The notes below the pieces were generated by a model. That model did not search any database, was not told the DNA's origin, and was given only the letters and a program-made list of their open reading frames with translations. This document shows positions 25,978 through 34,026 of a stretch of 34,203 nucleotides of DNA, piece by piece. The first letter of the stretch is position 1; each line of letters starts with the position of its first letter. Source of the stretch: Clostridia bacterium (lineage in GTDB: Bacteria > Bacillota > Clostridia > Christensenellales > Aristaeellaceae); NCBI GenBank assembly GCA_017549335.1, contig JAFYVB010000023.1, forward strand, positions 1 to 34,203. The letters are read 5' to 3'. Both the position numbers and the translations under genes were made by a program.

Positions 25978-25998
25978 ACGCCGCCTGACGGCGGCGTT
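25978..25998. terminator. Hairpin after glgP
   Basis: The stem ACGCCGCC/GGCGGCGT with a TGAC loop lies 7 nt beyond the glgP stop. The U-run is better on the plus strand than on the minus (UAUUUAUCU), so termination of glgP may be partial and glgA may also be reached by read-through. Confidence 0.65.
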
Positions 25999-26004
25999 AT
26001 TTTT

Positions 26005-28341
26005 TTATACTTTCCAGATGTTCCCGGCGTATTCCTTCACCGAACGGTCGGCGCTGAATTTGCCCGCGCCCGCCACATTCAGCAGGCACTTTTTCGCAAA
26101 GCCGTCGGGATCATGCTTGTAATCGGCATAGGCGCGCAGCCTTGCCTCCTGATAGCCGGCAAAGTCCAGCAGCAGGAAGTGATGATCGGGCTTATGCCAG
26201 CTGGCGCCCTTGAGCAGGGATTCGTGCAGCTCCTTCAGACCGCCGGTGTTGTCCGTAACGAACCCGTCGATCAGGCTGTCCACGGCACGCTTGATGCGGG
26301 GATTTTCGTTGTAGATCGCCATGGGGTCGTGATGATCGCGGATCGCGAGGATCTCCTGCTTGGTGGCGCCGAAAATATACTCATTTTCGATGCCCGCCTG
26401 CTCCACGATCTCGATATTCGCGCCGTCCATGGTGCCCAGCGTTACCGCACCGTTGAGCATCAGCTTCATGTTGCCCGTGCCGCTGGCTTCGGTGCCGGCA
26501 GGAGAGATCTGCTGGCTGATGTCGGCGGCGGGGATGATGCGCTCGGCATAGGAGCAGTTGTAATTCTGCACGAAGACCACCCGCAGGTACTGCCGCACGA
26601 TGGGATCGTTATTGATCTTGCGGGCCAGCTCGTTGCAGAAATAAATGACGGACTTGGCTCTGGCATAGCCTGCCGCGGCCTTGGCGCCGAAGATCACGCA
26701 GGTGGGGGTGAAATTGCTGCGGAACTGCTCGTCTTCCTTCAGCTGATAATAAATATCCACCAGCGACAGCGCGTTCATCAGCTGGCGCTTGTACTCATGC
26801 AAGCGCTTCACCTGCACATCAAACAGGAAATGACAGGGCAGCTCCACTCCCTCACGGCGCAGAACGTACTTGGCCAGCTGCTGCTTTTTCAGCTGCTTGA
26901 TCTGACGGAAGCGGCGGATGGTATCTTCATCGATCTTATCCCGCAGCCCGCCGATCAGGCTCAGATCCTTCAGGAAAGCCTCCGATCCCAACTTTTCGCT
27001 GATCAGATCGGTAAGCTCGCGGTTGCACACCTTCAGCCAGCGGCGTTGGGTGACGCCGTTGGTCACATTGGTCAGGCGGTAGGGATACACCCGGTGCCAG
27101 TGCTTGAACAGCTGCTCCTTGAGAATACCGGAGTGGATCTCCGCCACGCCGTTGGTGCAGTGGGTGGCGTACACCGCCAGATTCGCCATGTGGATGTTGC
27201 CGTCATGCACAATGAACAGGCCCTCTTCGCCGTGGGCGCGGCAGCGTTCGTCCAGACGGCGGATGATGGGGATCAGCGCAGGAGCGACCTCGCTCATCAG
27301 ATCCTCCGTCCAGCACTCCAGCGCTTCGGGCATGACGGTGTGATTGGTATAGGAGAAGGTATCGTATGCCACGCGCACGGCAGCATCCCAGCCCATGCCG
27401 CGGCCCATGAGCAGACGGATCAGCTCGGGGATGGCCATGACGGGGTGGGTATCGTTGAGCTGGATGGCGTTGAACTCGGCAAAACGCTCAAAATCGGGGC
27501 ACTGGCGCAGAAGATCCTGCATGGTGGCCGAGCACATGAGATACTGCTGACGCAGGCGCAGCACCTTGCCCGCGCGCTCGCTGTCGCCGGGATAAAGCAG
27601 CGTGGTGAGATCGGCAGCACGGTTGGCCTCAAAATTGGCCACGTCGTACTTCTGCGCGTTGAAGGCAGGCATATCAATGGGCTCGATGGACTCGGCACGC
27701 CACAGTCTGAGGGTGCGGACAGCGCCCTCGTAGCCGATCACGGGCATATCGTAGGGCACGGCGCGTACGGAGAAAGGCGGGAAATCCACGATCACCGATT
27801 CGTCCTCGCGGCGGACGCTCCACGGATCGCCGTGACCCGTCCAGTCATCGGGCTTTTCCTGCTGACGGCTGTCCTTGAAGGCCTGCTTGAACAGGCCGAA
27901 GCGGTAATACAATCCGTAGCCCGTCAGCGGGATCTCATGGGTGGCGGCGGCGTCCATGTAGCAGGCCGCCAGACGTCCCAAACCGCCGTTGCCCAGCGCG
28001 GCGTCCTCGATATCCTCCATATCGGCAAGGCAGGCTCCCCGCTCAGCCATCAGCTTTTCGATCTCATCGTAAATGCCAAGGCACACCAGGTTGTTATGCC
28101 ACAGGCGGCCCAGCAGGAATTCGGCGCTGATGTAGGCCGCGCGGCGCTTGGAGCGCAGCTCATGCTCATCGTTATCCCACTTTTCGGCAATGGCCATCTG
28201 CACGGCCTGACCGAGGGCGGCGTGGATCTGGAAACCCTTGGCTTCCTTCAGGGCTACATGATAATGGGCGCGCAGAAGACGTTCGGTGTCGGAAACGATC
28301 TGCGGGCAGTTCAGTTCATATTTCATAGAGAAAAATGTCAC
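26005..28341 (-). CDS. glgP: Glycogen/starch phosphorylase (GT35)
   Basis: The 778-aa GT35 enzyme phosphorolyses alpha-1,4-glucan to glucose-1-phosphate. Visible signatures are AAYISAEFLLGR, DAALGNGGLGRLAACYMD, QLNDTHPVMAIPEL, RLTNVTNGVTQRRWL, VKRLHEYKRQ and the pyridoxal-phosphate site EASGTGNMKLMLNG with the Schiff-base Lys at about residue 626. Length is slightly short of typical (about 800-820), within family range. The start is uncertain: GTG at 28341 overlaps the malQ stop as GTGA, suggesting translational coupling, while ATG at 28326 (MKYELNCPQ) is the alternative; neither has ideal ribosome-binding-site spacing. It is cotranscribed behind malQ. Confidence 0.95.
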   Translation of the reverse strand: MTFFSMKYELNCPQIVSDTERLLRAHYHVALKEAKGFQIHAALGQAVQMAIAEKWDNDEHELRSKRRAAYISAEFLLGRLWHNNLVCLGIYDEIEKLMAERGACLADMEDIEDAALGNGGLGRLAACYMDAAATHEIPLTGYGLYYRFGLFKQAFKDSRQQEKPDDWTGHGDPWSVRREDESVIVDFPPFSVRAVPYDMPVIGYEGAVRTLRLWRAESIEPIDMPAFNAQKYDVANFEANRAADLTTLLYPGDSERAGKVLRLRQQYLMCSATMQDLLRQCPDFERFAEFNAIQLNDTHPVMAIPELIRLLMGRGMGWDAAVRVAYDTFSYTNHTVMPEALECWTEDLMSEVAPALIPIIRRLDERCRAHGEEGLFIVHDGNIHMANLAVYATHCTNGVAEIHSGILKEQLFKHWHRVYPYRLTNVTNGVTQRRWLKVCNRELTDLISEKLGSEAFLKDLSLIGGLRDKIDEDTIRRFRQIKQLKKQQLAKYVLRREGVELPCHFLFDVQVKRLHEYKRQLMNALSLVDIYYQLKEDEQFRSNFTPTCVIFGAKAAAGYARAKSVIYFCNELARKINNDPIVRQYLRVVFVQNYNCSYAERIIPAADISQQISPAGTEASGTGNMKLMLNGAVTLGTMDGANIEIVEQAGIENEYIFGATKQEILAIRDHHDPMAIYNENPRIKRAVDSLIDGFVTDNTGGLKELHESLLKGASWHKPDHHFLLLDFAGYQEARLRAYADYKHDPDGFAKKCLLNVAGAGKFSADRSVKEYAGNIWKV

Positions 28342-29828
28342 AGCCTTTCGGATTTTTCATTGAGGGCGTAAAGCTTTTTCGCGTTTTCGGCGCTGATATC
28401 CTCCGGCTTGATGCGGAAGCGCCAGTTGTTGCCGCCCACGGTGCCGGGGGTGTTCATGCGGCGCTCGCTGCCCAGCTTGAGCACGTCCCACATGGGCACA
28501 ACGGCAGTGGCGGCAGGGCCCATGAAAACGACCTCCATCATCTTGTCGCAGATGTTTTCGTCGTTCACTTCGCCCAGTTCTTCGCCCACGCCCCATTTCA
28601 GATCAGCATCCGCCGCCTGCCACCAGCCCAGGGTGGTATCGTTATCGTGGGTGCCGGTGTAGGCCACGGCGTTTTCCACGTGGTTTTTCAGAATATGCGG
28701 ATTGGTCTCGTCCTTATCAAAGCCAAACTGCATCACCCGCATACCGGGATAACCGCAGCCCTTGAGAAGCGCGCGCACGCGATCGTTCACCGCACCCAGG
28801 TCCTCAGCCACAACGTCCAGTTCGGGAATGTCCTTTTTGACCTTCTTGAAGAAATCCAGACCGGGGCCCACGATCCAGCGGCCCTTGCGGGCATTGGGAG
28901 CGCCGGCAGCCACGGAATAGTAATTGGCAAAGCCGATGAAATGGTCGATGCGCACCCGGTCAAACAGCTGCGCCATGCCCCGCAGACGATCCATCCAGAA
29001 GCCGTAGCCGTGGCGCTTCAGATGCGTCCAGCGATACAGGGGATTGCCCCACAGCTGACCGTCCTCGGAGAAGTAATCCGGCGGCACGCCCGCCACACGG
29101 CGGGGATGACGCTCCTCATCCAGCTGGAAGAACTCCGCATTCGCCCAGACGTCGGAGGAGTCCTCCGCCACATAAATGGGCATATCGCCCAGAATGATCA
29201 CGTTTTTGCTGTGGGCGTATTCCCGCAGCGCATCCCACTGACGGCGGAACAGATACTGCAGGAACATCTGGTAACGCACTTCCTCCAGCAGCTCCTTTTC
29301 ATACTTCGCCATGGCGTCGGCCTTGCGCAGACGGATGTCCTGATCGGGCCACTCCATCCACGAAATGTTGCCGAAATGCAGCTTGACGGCTACAAACAGG
29401 GCATAATCGTGGAGCCACGGCCACTGCGCCTGCCATTTTTCAAAGGCATTTTCGCGGATCAGATTTTCCCGCGCCGCGGCATAGGCCTTGCGCAGGTTTT
29501 CGTTTTTGAAGGCCGTCAGCCGCTCGAAATCGGCATAGCCCGTCTGCTCCGCCTTGGGCGAAACATAATCGGGCAAAAGCCCCTCTTCCTTCAGCGTTTC
29601 CAGATCGATCATATTGGGATTGCCCGCCAGCGCACAGGCGCTCTGGTAGGGCGATTCGCTGTAGCCCGTGGGGCCTACGGGCAGCACCTGCCACACGCCC
29701 ATGCCGGCGTCCTACAGAAAATCAACAAAACGGCGGGCTTCCTTGCCCAGCGTACCCACATATTCTTCGCCGGGAAGCGAGGTGATATGAAGCAAAACGC
29801 CGCCGCAGCGAGATTTATTCTCGGACAT
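28338..29828 (-). CDS. malQ: 4-alpha-glucanotransferase (amylomaltase, GH77), interrupted by one in-frame TAG
   Basis: The true start is MSENKSRCGGVLLHITSLPG at 29828, with GGAGG 7 nt upstream. Codon 39 (29714-29712) is TAG, after which the frame continues DAGMGVWQVLPVGPTGY. Reading through gives 496 aa, the family length (Thermus MalQ about 500). Starting at the internal ATG 29702 gives only 454 aa and loses the conserved SLPG and GTLGKEARRFVDFL region. Later motifs are intact: SPYQSACALAGNP, RIDHFIGFANYYSV, the nucleophile Asp in VRIDHF, the general acid in VAEDLG, and YTGTHDNDT. It disproportionates maltodextrins and feeds GlgP. It is the first gene of malQ-glgP with a good promoter and ribosome binding site, arguing that the full gene is still in use. 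Confidence 0.85.
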
Positions 29829-29870
29829 AAAAAATCCTCCTCATCAAAAGCAAAGAGATTTAACCCGTAT

Positions 29871-29899
29871 ATTATAAGCAAAAAAGCAGAAGATGTAAA
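29871..29899 (-). promoter_or_regulatory. Promoter of malQ-glgP
   Basis: The minus strand reads TTTACA (29899-29894), 17 bp, TATAAT (29876-29871), about 45 nt upstream of the upstream malQ ATG. This supports 29828 as the real start. Confidence 0.82.
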
Positions 29900-29972
29900 G
29901 AGAGAGTCCCTTGTGAACGCACATCCTTTGTACATCTGTTTCCATATCACAATCGTGCTCCCGGTACATGGA

Positions 29973-30001
29973 AAAAGCCCGTGGATTACCCACGGGCTTT
30001 T
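29973..30001 (-). terminator. Terminator of the SH3/YRYRD protein gene
   Basis: A perfect 12-bp stem (29973-29984 with 29990-30001) and 5-nt loop, followed by TTTTTCC on the minus strand, lies 19 nt after the stop. Confidence 0.9.
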
Positions 30002-30019
30002 GTCGGAAAAATTGACTGT

Positions 30020-31363
30020 TTAATTCAGCTTATCGCGATAACGGTAATATGTGATCGCCTTCGTTCCGTTCTGCTCAGTAGTTGTATCATACAAATACCA
30101 ATAGCCCTCATACTGTTGGCGTCCGTCAATGACCGTTTTTTTCTTCAAAGGAGAAGTCGTGGTTTTGTATTCCCATTTTCCGCTATCCTTTTTATAATTA
30201 GCTCCCTTGTATTCGGAATAAGAGTACCAATATGCTTTTGCGGAAGTATTGTAGTATTTCCAATGTCTGTAATGATACTTTGTTACATAAATCGGTTCAT
30301 ATTCGATTTTCGTATCTACATCACGCGTAGACGACGAAGAAACCGGCGTAGTGCTCCATGCAGACCACGCAGACCATTTATCTTCTTTGGGTATAATATT
30401 GATAATCACACTGTTATTATTGATAGCAGTACTGCTGCTGCCGGAAATGCTGCCGGCCTCGCTGCTGGATGCACTGCCGGAAATGCTGCCGGATGTGCTG
30501 CTGGCTCCGCTGTTAGATTCGCTGCCGCTCGAATTGTCGATATCGTTTTTTATGTCGGTGTCATTTTCTGTGTCAGTTTTATCGCTTTTTTTATCCGTAT
30601 CTTTGTCTTTGCTGTTGCTGCTGCCGGATCCTCCCCCCAAATTAGTTTGTGTTTCACAGATCCAGCCAAGCATACCGCTGACTTCAATCTGATACCACGC
30701 ATAGCCGTTGGTGGCCTTTTTACAATCCAGAATTTTAAAAGAACTGCCAACTCCTACGCCGTCTATCCGGTCATAGCTTGTTCCAGGGCCCGTACGCACG
30801 TTTGCCGATTTGACGATTTTTACCCGCTTTCCGATAACGTTCTGCTCTGCGGAAGTTGTTGAGTCGTCGCGATGATTATAACTGTACTGCGCACGGGCAA
30901 GGCTGTCATAAAACATTGAAACGGTACTGTACAGATCAAATGCCGCATTATAGTTTCCCTGCAGCTCGTATACACGTGCATCATAATAAGTCTTCAGCAT
31001 GGAAACACTACCGATGGCAGAATACTGCGGATAAGTGTAAATCACCGCGTTGATCTTCTGCTCGTAGTTCTGTAATAACTGCAGATACATTTCACAATCC
31101 GTATAACGGGAATCCCGCAGGTTGATCAAAACCTGCGTATACATGGACAGCGCGGAGCATTCTCCGTTGCTGTAATTCCCCAACGCTTCGAAATCTCTTT
31201 GCAGTTGATTCAGATCAATGTATATGCTTTGTGTATTCAACAGATAATTGTTCAGTCTGTCAAGACAATCCATATACTGTGTGGACATCTGATCTGCCGT
31301 CGCCGAAAAGCTCATCGAGCCCATCAGCACAACCAGCATTATGATACTGATCCATTTTTTCAT
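30020..31363 (-). CDS. Secreted SH3-domain protein with Ser/Asp-rich linker and WSAWS/YRYRD C-terminal domain
   Basis: The 447-aa product has a clear signal peptide (MKKWISIIMLVVLMGSMSFS, cleavage near ATA-DQ). An all-helical N-terminal region follows (about 25-170), then one SH3b domain (about 178-245: KIVKSANVRTGPGTSYDRI, WYQIEVSGMLGWI). A low-complexity Ser/Gly/Asp/Lys linker (about 245-325) leads to a Tyr-rich C-terminal module starting WSAWSAWSTTPVSSSSTRDV and ending YYRYRDK. That last module recurs in Clostridial surface proteins. Export to the cell surface and wall or glycan binding are likely. The gene is AT-rich relative to the glycogen block. A repressor operator sits inside its promoter, so expression is controlled by the divergent XRE protein. 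Confidence 0.85.
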   Translation of the reverse strand: MKKWISIIMLVVLMGSMSFSATADQMSTQYMDCLDRLNNYLLNTQSIYIDLNQLQRDFEALGNYSNGECSALSMYTQVLINLRDSRYTDCEMYLQLLQNYEQKINAVIYTYPQYSAIGSVSMLKTYYDARVYELQGNYNAAFDLYSTVSMFYDSLARAQYSYNHRDDSTTSAEQNVIGKRVKIVKSANVRTGPGTSYDRIDGVGVGSSFKILDCKKATNGYAWYQIEVSGMLGWICETQTNLGGGSGSSNSKDKDTDKKSDKTDTENDTDIKNDIDNSSGSESNSGASSTSGSISGSASSSEAGSISGSSSTAINNNSVIINIIPKEDKWSAWSAWSTTPVSSSSTRDVDTKIEYEPIYVTKYHYRHWKYYNTSAKAYWYSYSEYKGANYKKDSGKWEYKTTTSPLKKKTVIDGRQQYEGYWYLYDTTTEQNGTKAITYYRYRDKLN

Positions 31364-31407
31364 CGTTCATATTCCTTTCCCGGAGGGTATGCCTCTCCTT
31401 TTTTCTT

Positions 31408-31436
31408 ATTTTAACCTGATTCAGGTTAAATGTCAA
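31408..31436 (-). promoter_or_regulatory. Strong promoter of the SH3 protein gene, occupied by operator 1
   Basis: The minus strand reads TTGACA (31436-31431), a 17-bp spacer and TAAAAT (31413-31408). The perfect 19-bp palindrome TTAACCTGATTCAGGTTAA (31411-31429) fills the spacer, so a bound repressor would exclude RNA polymerase. Confidence 0.88.
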
Positions 31437-31437
31437 T

Positions 31438-31452
31438 AATCTGAAACAGGTT
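31438..31452. promoter_or_regulatory. Operator 2 of the XRE repressor
   Basis: AATCTGAAACAGGTT repeats the core of operator 1 (AACCTGATTCAGGTT) with the same CTG-N3-CAGGTT form, centred 25 bp away. It lies just upstream of a TATGAT -10 (31457-31462) for the XRE gene, consistent with autoregulation. Confidence 0.8.
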
Positions 31453-31488
31453 ATCGTATGATTTTTGCCAAAAGAAGGAGGCGAAAAT

Positions 31489-31716
31489 ATGTATCAGCGT
31501 TTGCGCGATCTGCGGGAAGATCACGATATGACACAAAAAGAACTCTCGATAAAACTTGGAATGTCTCAGACCGGCTATTCCAAATATGAAACGGGTGAAA
31601 ATGACGTTCCCACCATTATTTTGATCCGTCTTTCACGGCTGTATAACGTAAGTATTGATTATTTATTGGGTGAAACCAATGAACCCAACCGTTATCCTGC
31701 TGTTCCGAATCGTTGA
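31489..31716 (+). CDS. XRE/Cro-CI-family helix-turn-helix repressor
   Basis: The start is MYQRLRDLREDHDMTQKELS, with AAGGAGG 9 nt upstream, not the upstream ATG at 31465. The 75-aa protein is a complete HTH_3 domain: DMTQKELSIKLGMSQTGYSKYETGENDVP forms helices 2-4, and LSRLYNVSIDYLLGETNEP is the standard C-terminal signature of small phage-like regulators. There is no sensor domain, so release is probably by dilution, by a partner or by proteolysis. Two matching operators lie in the divergent promoter region, which makes the adjacent SH3 protein gene its target (inference from DNA). A second promoter-like site follows its stop. Confidence 0.93.
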   Translation: MYQRLRDLREDHDMTQKELSIKLGMSQTGYSKYETGENDVPTIILIRLSRLYNVSIDYLLGETNEPNRYPAVPNR

Positions 31717-31741
31717 CATTCTTTCCTTTTTATGATACTTT
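31713..31741 (+). promoter_or_regulatory. Possible promoter of the zinc-ribbon/TPM operon
   Basis: TTGACA overlaps the XRE stop codon, with a 17-bp spacer and TACTTT; the -10 is weak. There is no terminator after the XRE gene, so read-through is an alternative. Confidence 0.45.
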
Positions 31742-31767
31742 TTTTATAGAAACGGAGGAATGTAAAT

Positions 31768-32847
31768 ATGTCCACCACTACATATAAATGCCCTGCCTGC
31801 GGCTCTCCGCTTTTGTGGGGATCGGACGGGGTCAAATGCCCCGGCTGCGATAACGAATACAAAGCCGAGGATATTCAGCAGTACGCCGAGGCGCTGGAAA
31901 AAAACGAGCAGCCTTCCCGTATGGAATGGGGCGGCTTTGAAAACCATCCGGTTTTCTCCGGGGAAGAAGCGGAAAGCATGCGTATGTTCAACTGCACCAC
32001 CTGCGGCGCAGAGCTCATGACCGATCAGAACACCGCCGCCACCCGGTGCGTGTACTGCGGCAGCCCCGCGCTCATCCCCGAGCGCTTTGAGGGCGACCTG
32101 CGTCCCGATGCGGTGATCCCCTTTGTGGTGTCCCGCGAGGAGGCCGAACAAAAGCTTCGCGCCCACTTCCACGGCAAGAAGCTTTTGCCCGATGATTTCA
32201 TCCGCAACTGCCATGTGGAGGAAGTCACGGGACTGTATGTGCCCTACTACCTGTTTGACTGCAAGGCCGATGCCCGCATGACCTATCGGGCGACCCGCGT
32301 CAGCACCCGCCGCCGCGGCGAATATATGTACACCTACACCCGTCATTATTACATTGTGCGCGAGGGCGCGGTGGAATTCAGCCGCATTCCGGTGGATGCC
32401 TCCTCCCGCGTGGACAATGTGCTCACCGAAGCCATCGAGCCCTTTGATTACAACGCGCTGTGCGATTTCCAAATGCCTTATATGTCGGGCTTCCAGGCGG
32501 ACAAGCGCAACGAAAGCATTGATTCCTGCGTGCCCCGCATCAATCAGCGCGTGGAAGAAAGCACCCGCGACGCCTTCCGTGATACCGTCGCGGGCTATGC
32601 CACCGTGGTGAACGACGGCGCGCAGCTGAACATGACCCAGGGCGACACCCGCTATGTGCTTTTGCCCGTGTGGCTTTTCACCGTGCGCTACGGCGAAAAC
32701 AGTTTCCCCTTTGCCGTCAACGGACAAACGGGCAAGCTGGTGGGCGAGCTGCCTGTGGATAAAAAGAAATACCGCCTGCTCAAGCTCAAGCTGTGCGCAG
32801 GCGCGGCAGCGGCGATCTTTGCGATCCTCTCGCTGCTGGGCGTGTAA
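31768..32847 (+). CDS. Double zinc-ribbon protein with C-terminal membrane helix
   Basis: The 359-aa protein has two rubredoxin/TFIIB-type zinc ribbons: C8-P-A-C11 with C24-P-G-C27, and C76-T-T-C79 with C94-V-Y-C97. Residues 110-335 form a mixed domain (PDAVIPFVVSREEAEQKL, HVEEVTGLYVPYYLFD, YVLLPVWLFTVRYG) seen in a family of bacterial zinc-ribbon proteins of unknown function. A single hydrophobic helix lies at residues about 340-357. The topology suggests a tail-anchored protein with the ribbons in the cytoplasm. GGAGGAATG lies upstream of ATG. The next gene follows after 13 nt. The ribbons may bind nucleic acid or protein; not resolved. Confidence 0.85.
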   Translation: MSTTTYKCPACGSPLLWGSDGVKCPGCDNEYKAEDIQQYAEALEKNEQPSRMEWGGFENHPVFSGEEAESMRMFNCTTCGAELMTDQNTAATRCVYCGSPALIPERFEGDLRPDAVIPFVVSREEAEQKLRAHFHGKKLLPDDFIRNCHVEEVTGLYVPYYLFDCKADARMTYRATRVSTRRRGEYMYTYTRHYYIVREGAVEFSRIPVDASSRVDNVLTEAIEPFDYNALCDFQMPYMSGFQADKRNESIDSCVPRINQRVEESTRDAFRDTVAGYATVVNDGAQLNMTQGDTRYVLLPVWLFTVRYGENSFPFAVNGQTGKLVGELPVDKKKYRLLKLKLCAGAAAAIFAILSLLGV

Positions 32848-32860
32848 GGAGGTAGAAACC

Positions 32861-33640
32861 ATGAAAAAACTGCTTTGCTGCTTCCTTCTTCTCCTTCTTT
32901 TGTGCACTTCGGCCTATGCCGCTCCCCTGCGTGTGGCGGATAACGCCTCTCTTCTCACCGATGCCGAAACCGATACGCTCCTCAAGCGCGCCGACGAACT
33001 GTCCGCAAAGCACGGGCTGGATATCATCATCGCCACCACCAACGATTCCAAGGGCATGACCCTTGGTTACTACGCCGCCGATCTGGTGGATTACAACGAT
33101 TTCCGCACGGACAACATCATCCTCGTGGTCGCCATGGATCAGCGCAAGTATGTGTGCGTCACCACGGGCTACGGCATTTACGCCTTCACCGATTACACGC
33201 TGGAAAAGATCTACGACGCCATGGAAAGCGACATGATCGACGGCAATTACTTTGACGCCTTCATGACCTATCTGAACATTTCCGACCGCGTGATCACGCA
33301 GGCGAGGGAAGGCAACCCCTACGATACCAACAATCCTTTGGACACCCGCTCCCCTCAGGAGATTTGGGGTCTGCGCGCGGTATTGGCGCTCATCCCCGGC
33401 GTGATCATCGGCTGGGTCATCGCCTTCGGACAGAAAAAGCGCATGAAGTCCTCTGTGCCCCAGCGCAGCGCGGAAAATTATCTCACCCACATGGATCTGC
33501 GCCGTTCCAACGACATTTACCTGTATACCACCACCTCCCGCGTAAAGGTGCAAACCAATAACGGTGGCGGCGGCAGCAGCTCCTTCTCCGGCTCCAGCGG
33601 ACGCAGCCACGGCGGCGGAGGTGGCGGACGCAGCTTCTAA
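32861..33640 (+). CDS. TPM-domain membrane protein
   Basis: The start is MKKLLCCFLLLLLLCTSAYA, with a perfect AAGGAGG upstream. The 259-aa protein has a signal peptide and a TPM domain (residues about 22-150: VADNASLLTDAETDTLLKRA, HGLDIIIATTND, DNIILVVAMDQRKYVCVTTG). A transmembrane helix (about 170-190) precedes a short cytoplasmic segment and a Gly-rich tail ending GRSHGGGGGGRSF. This is the classic layout of TPM/YgcG proteins, whose Gly/Phe tail is conserved but unexplained. TPM domains have been linked to photosystem II repair and phosphatase activity in plants and to envelope functions in bacteria. It is translationally close to the zinc-ribbon gene upstream and the DUF4177 gene downstream. 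Confidence 0.92.
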   Translation: MKKLLCCFLLLLLLCTSAYAAPLRVADNASLLTDAETDTLLKRADELSAKHGLDIIIATTNDSKGMTLGYYAADLVDYNDFRTDNIILVVAMDQRKYVCVTTGYGIYAFTDYTLEKIYDAMESDMIDGNYFDAFMTYLNISDRVITQAREGNPYDTNNPLDTRSPQEIWGLRAVLALIPGVIIGWVIAFGQKKRMKSSVPQRSAENYLTHMDLRRSNDIYLYTTTSRVKVQTNNGGGGSSSFSGSSGRSHGGGGGGRSF

Positions 33641-33668
33641 AAAAATGGATTGCAGGAGGCATCCTCAA

Positions 33669-33860
33669 ATGAAAGAATACAAACTGGTTCATCTCAACAA
33701 GGGCATCAAGTGGACCACCGAGGCCGACATCGCCCAGGCCGAGGAAGAAATCAATCAGTGGGTTGCTGACGGCTGGACGCTGCAGCAGATCGCCACGCCC
33801 TCCACTACGGGCGCGCTGGTCGGCGTGTTCTACCGTGAAAAGCAAGATACCGATTTCTGA
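33669..33860 (+). CDS. DUF4177-like small protein
   Basis: The 63-aa protein MKEYKLVHLNKGIKWTTEAD carries the DUF4177 hallmarks: an initial EYKLV strand, an amphipathic helix ending NQWVADGWTLQQI, and a final VGVFYREK strand. GGAGG lies 9 nt before ATG and the gene follows the TPM gene by 28 nt, so it is the third gene of the operon. Its function is unknown; it is probably a cytosolic partner of the TPM or zinc-ribbon protein (inference). The ORF ends with TGA. Confidence 0.88.
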   Translation: MKEYKLVHLNKGIKWTTEADIAQAEEEINQWVADGWTLQQIATPSTTGALVGVFYREKQDTDF

Positions 33861-33866
33861 TTACGC

Positions 33867-33996
33867 ACAAAAAACCCCTCTGCAGTGAGGGTGGTGGAAA
33901 GGAAAAGGTTATCCCTCACATTCCATCATACAAACAATAGCACCGCAGGCCTTTGCCGGCTTGCGGTGCTATGCATTGCTGTGATAGAATAAGAGC
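33867..33996. repeat. Intergenic element, copy B, with inserted hairpin
   Basis: This copy contains GTTATCCCTCAC (33908-33919) and GTGATAGAATAAGAGC (33981-33996) as in copy A at 22641-22726. Here they are separated by 61 nt that include a perfect 11-bp hairpin (33937-33947 with 33962-33972). GTGAGGG (33885-33891) can pair either with CCCTC just before it or with CCCTCAC of the conserved motif, so two mutually exclusive stems are possible. Confidence 0.4.
33961..33990 (+). promoter_or_regulatory. Likely promoter of the final P-loop gene
   Basis: TTGCGG, an 18-bp spacer and TAGAAT lie 37 nt before ATG; the -35 is inside the right arm of the hairpin in copy B. Confidence 0.5.
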
Positions 33997-34026
33997 AATA
34001 AACTTGAATTTGTAAGGATAGAAAGT

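Noticed and set aside
29702-29828. malQ read as a simple pseudogene or with start at 29702
   Set aside because: It cannot be excluded, but promoter, ribosome binding site and conserved N-terminal codons are intact and a second gene shows the same single TAG.
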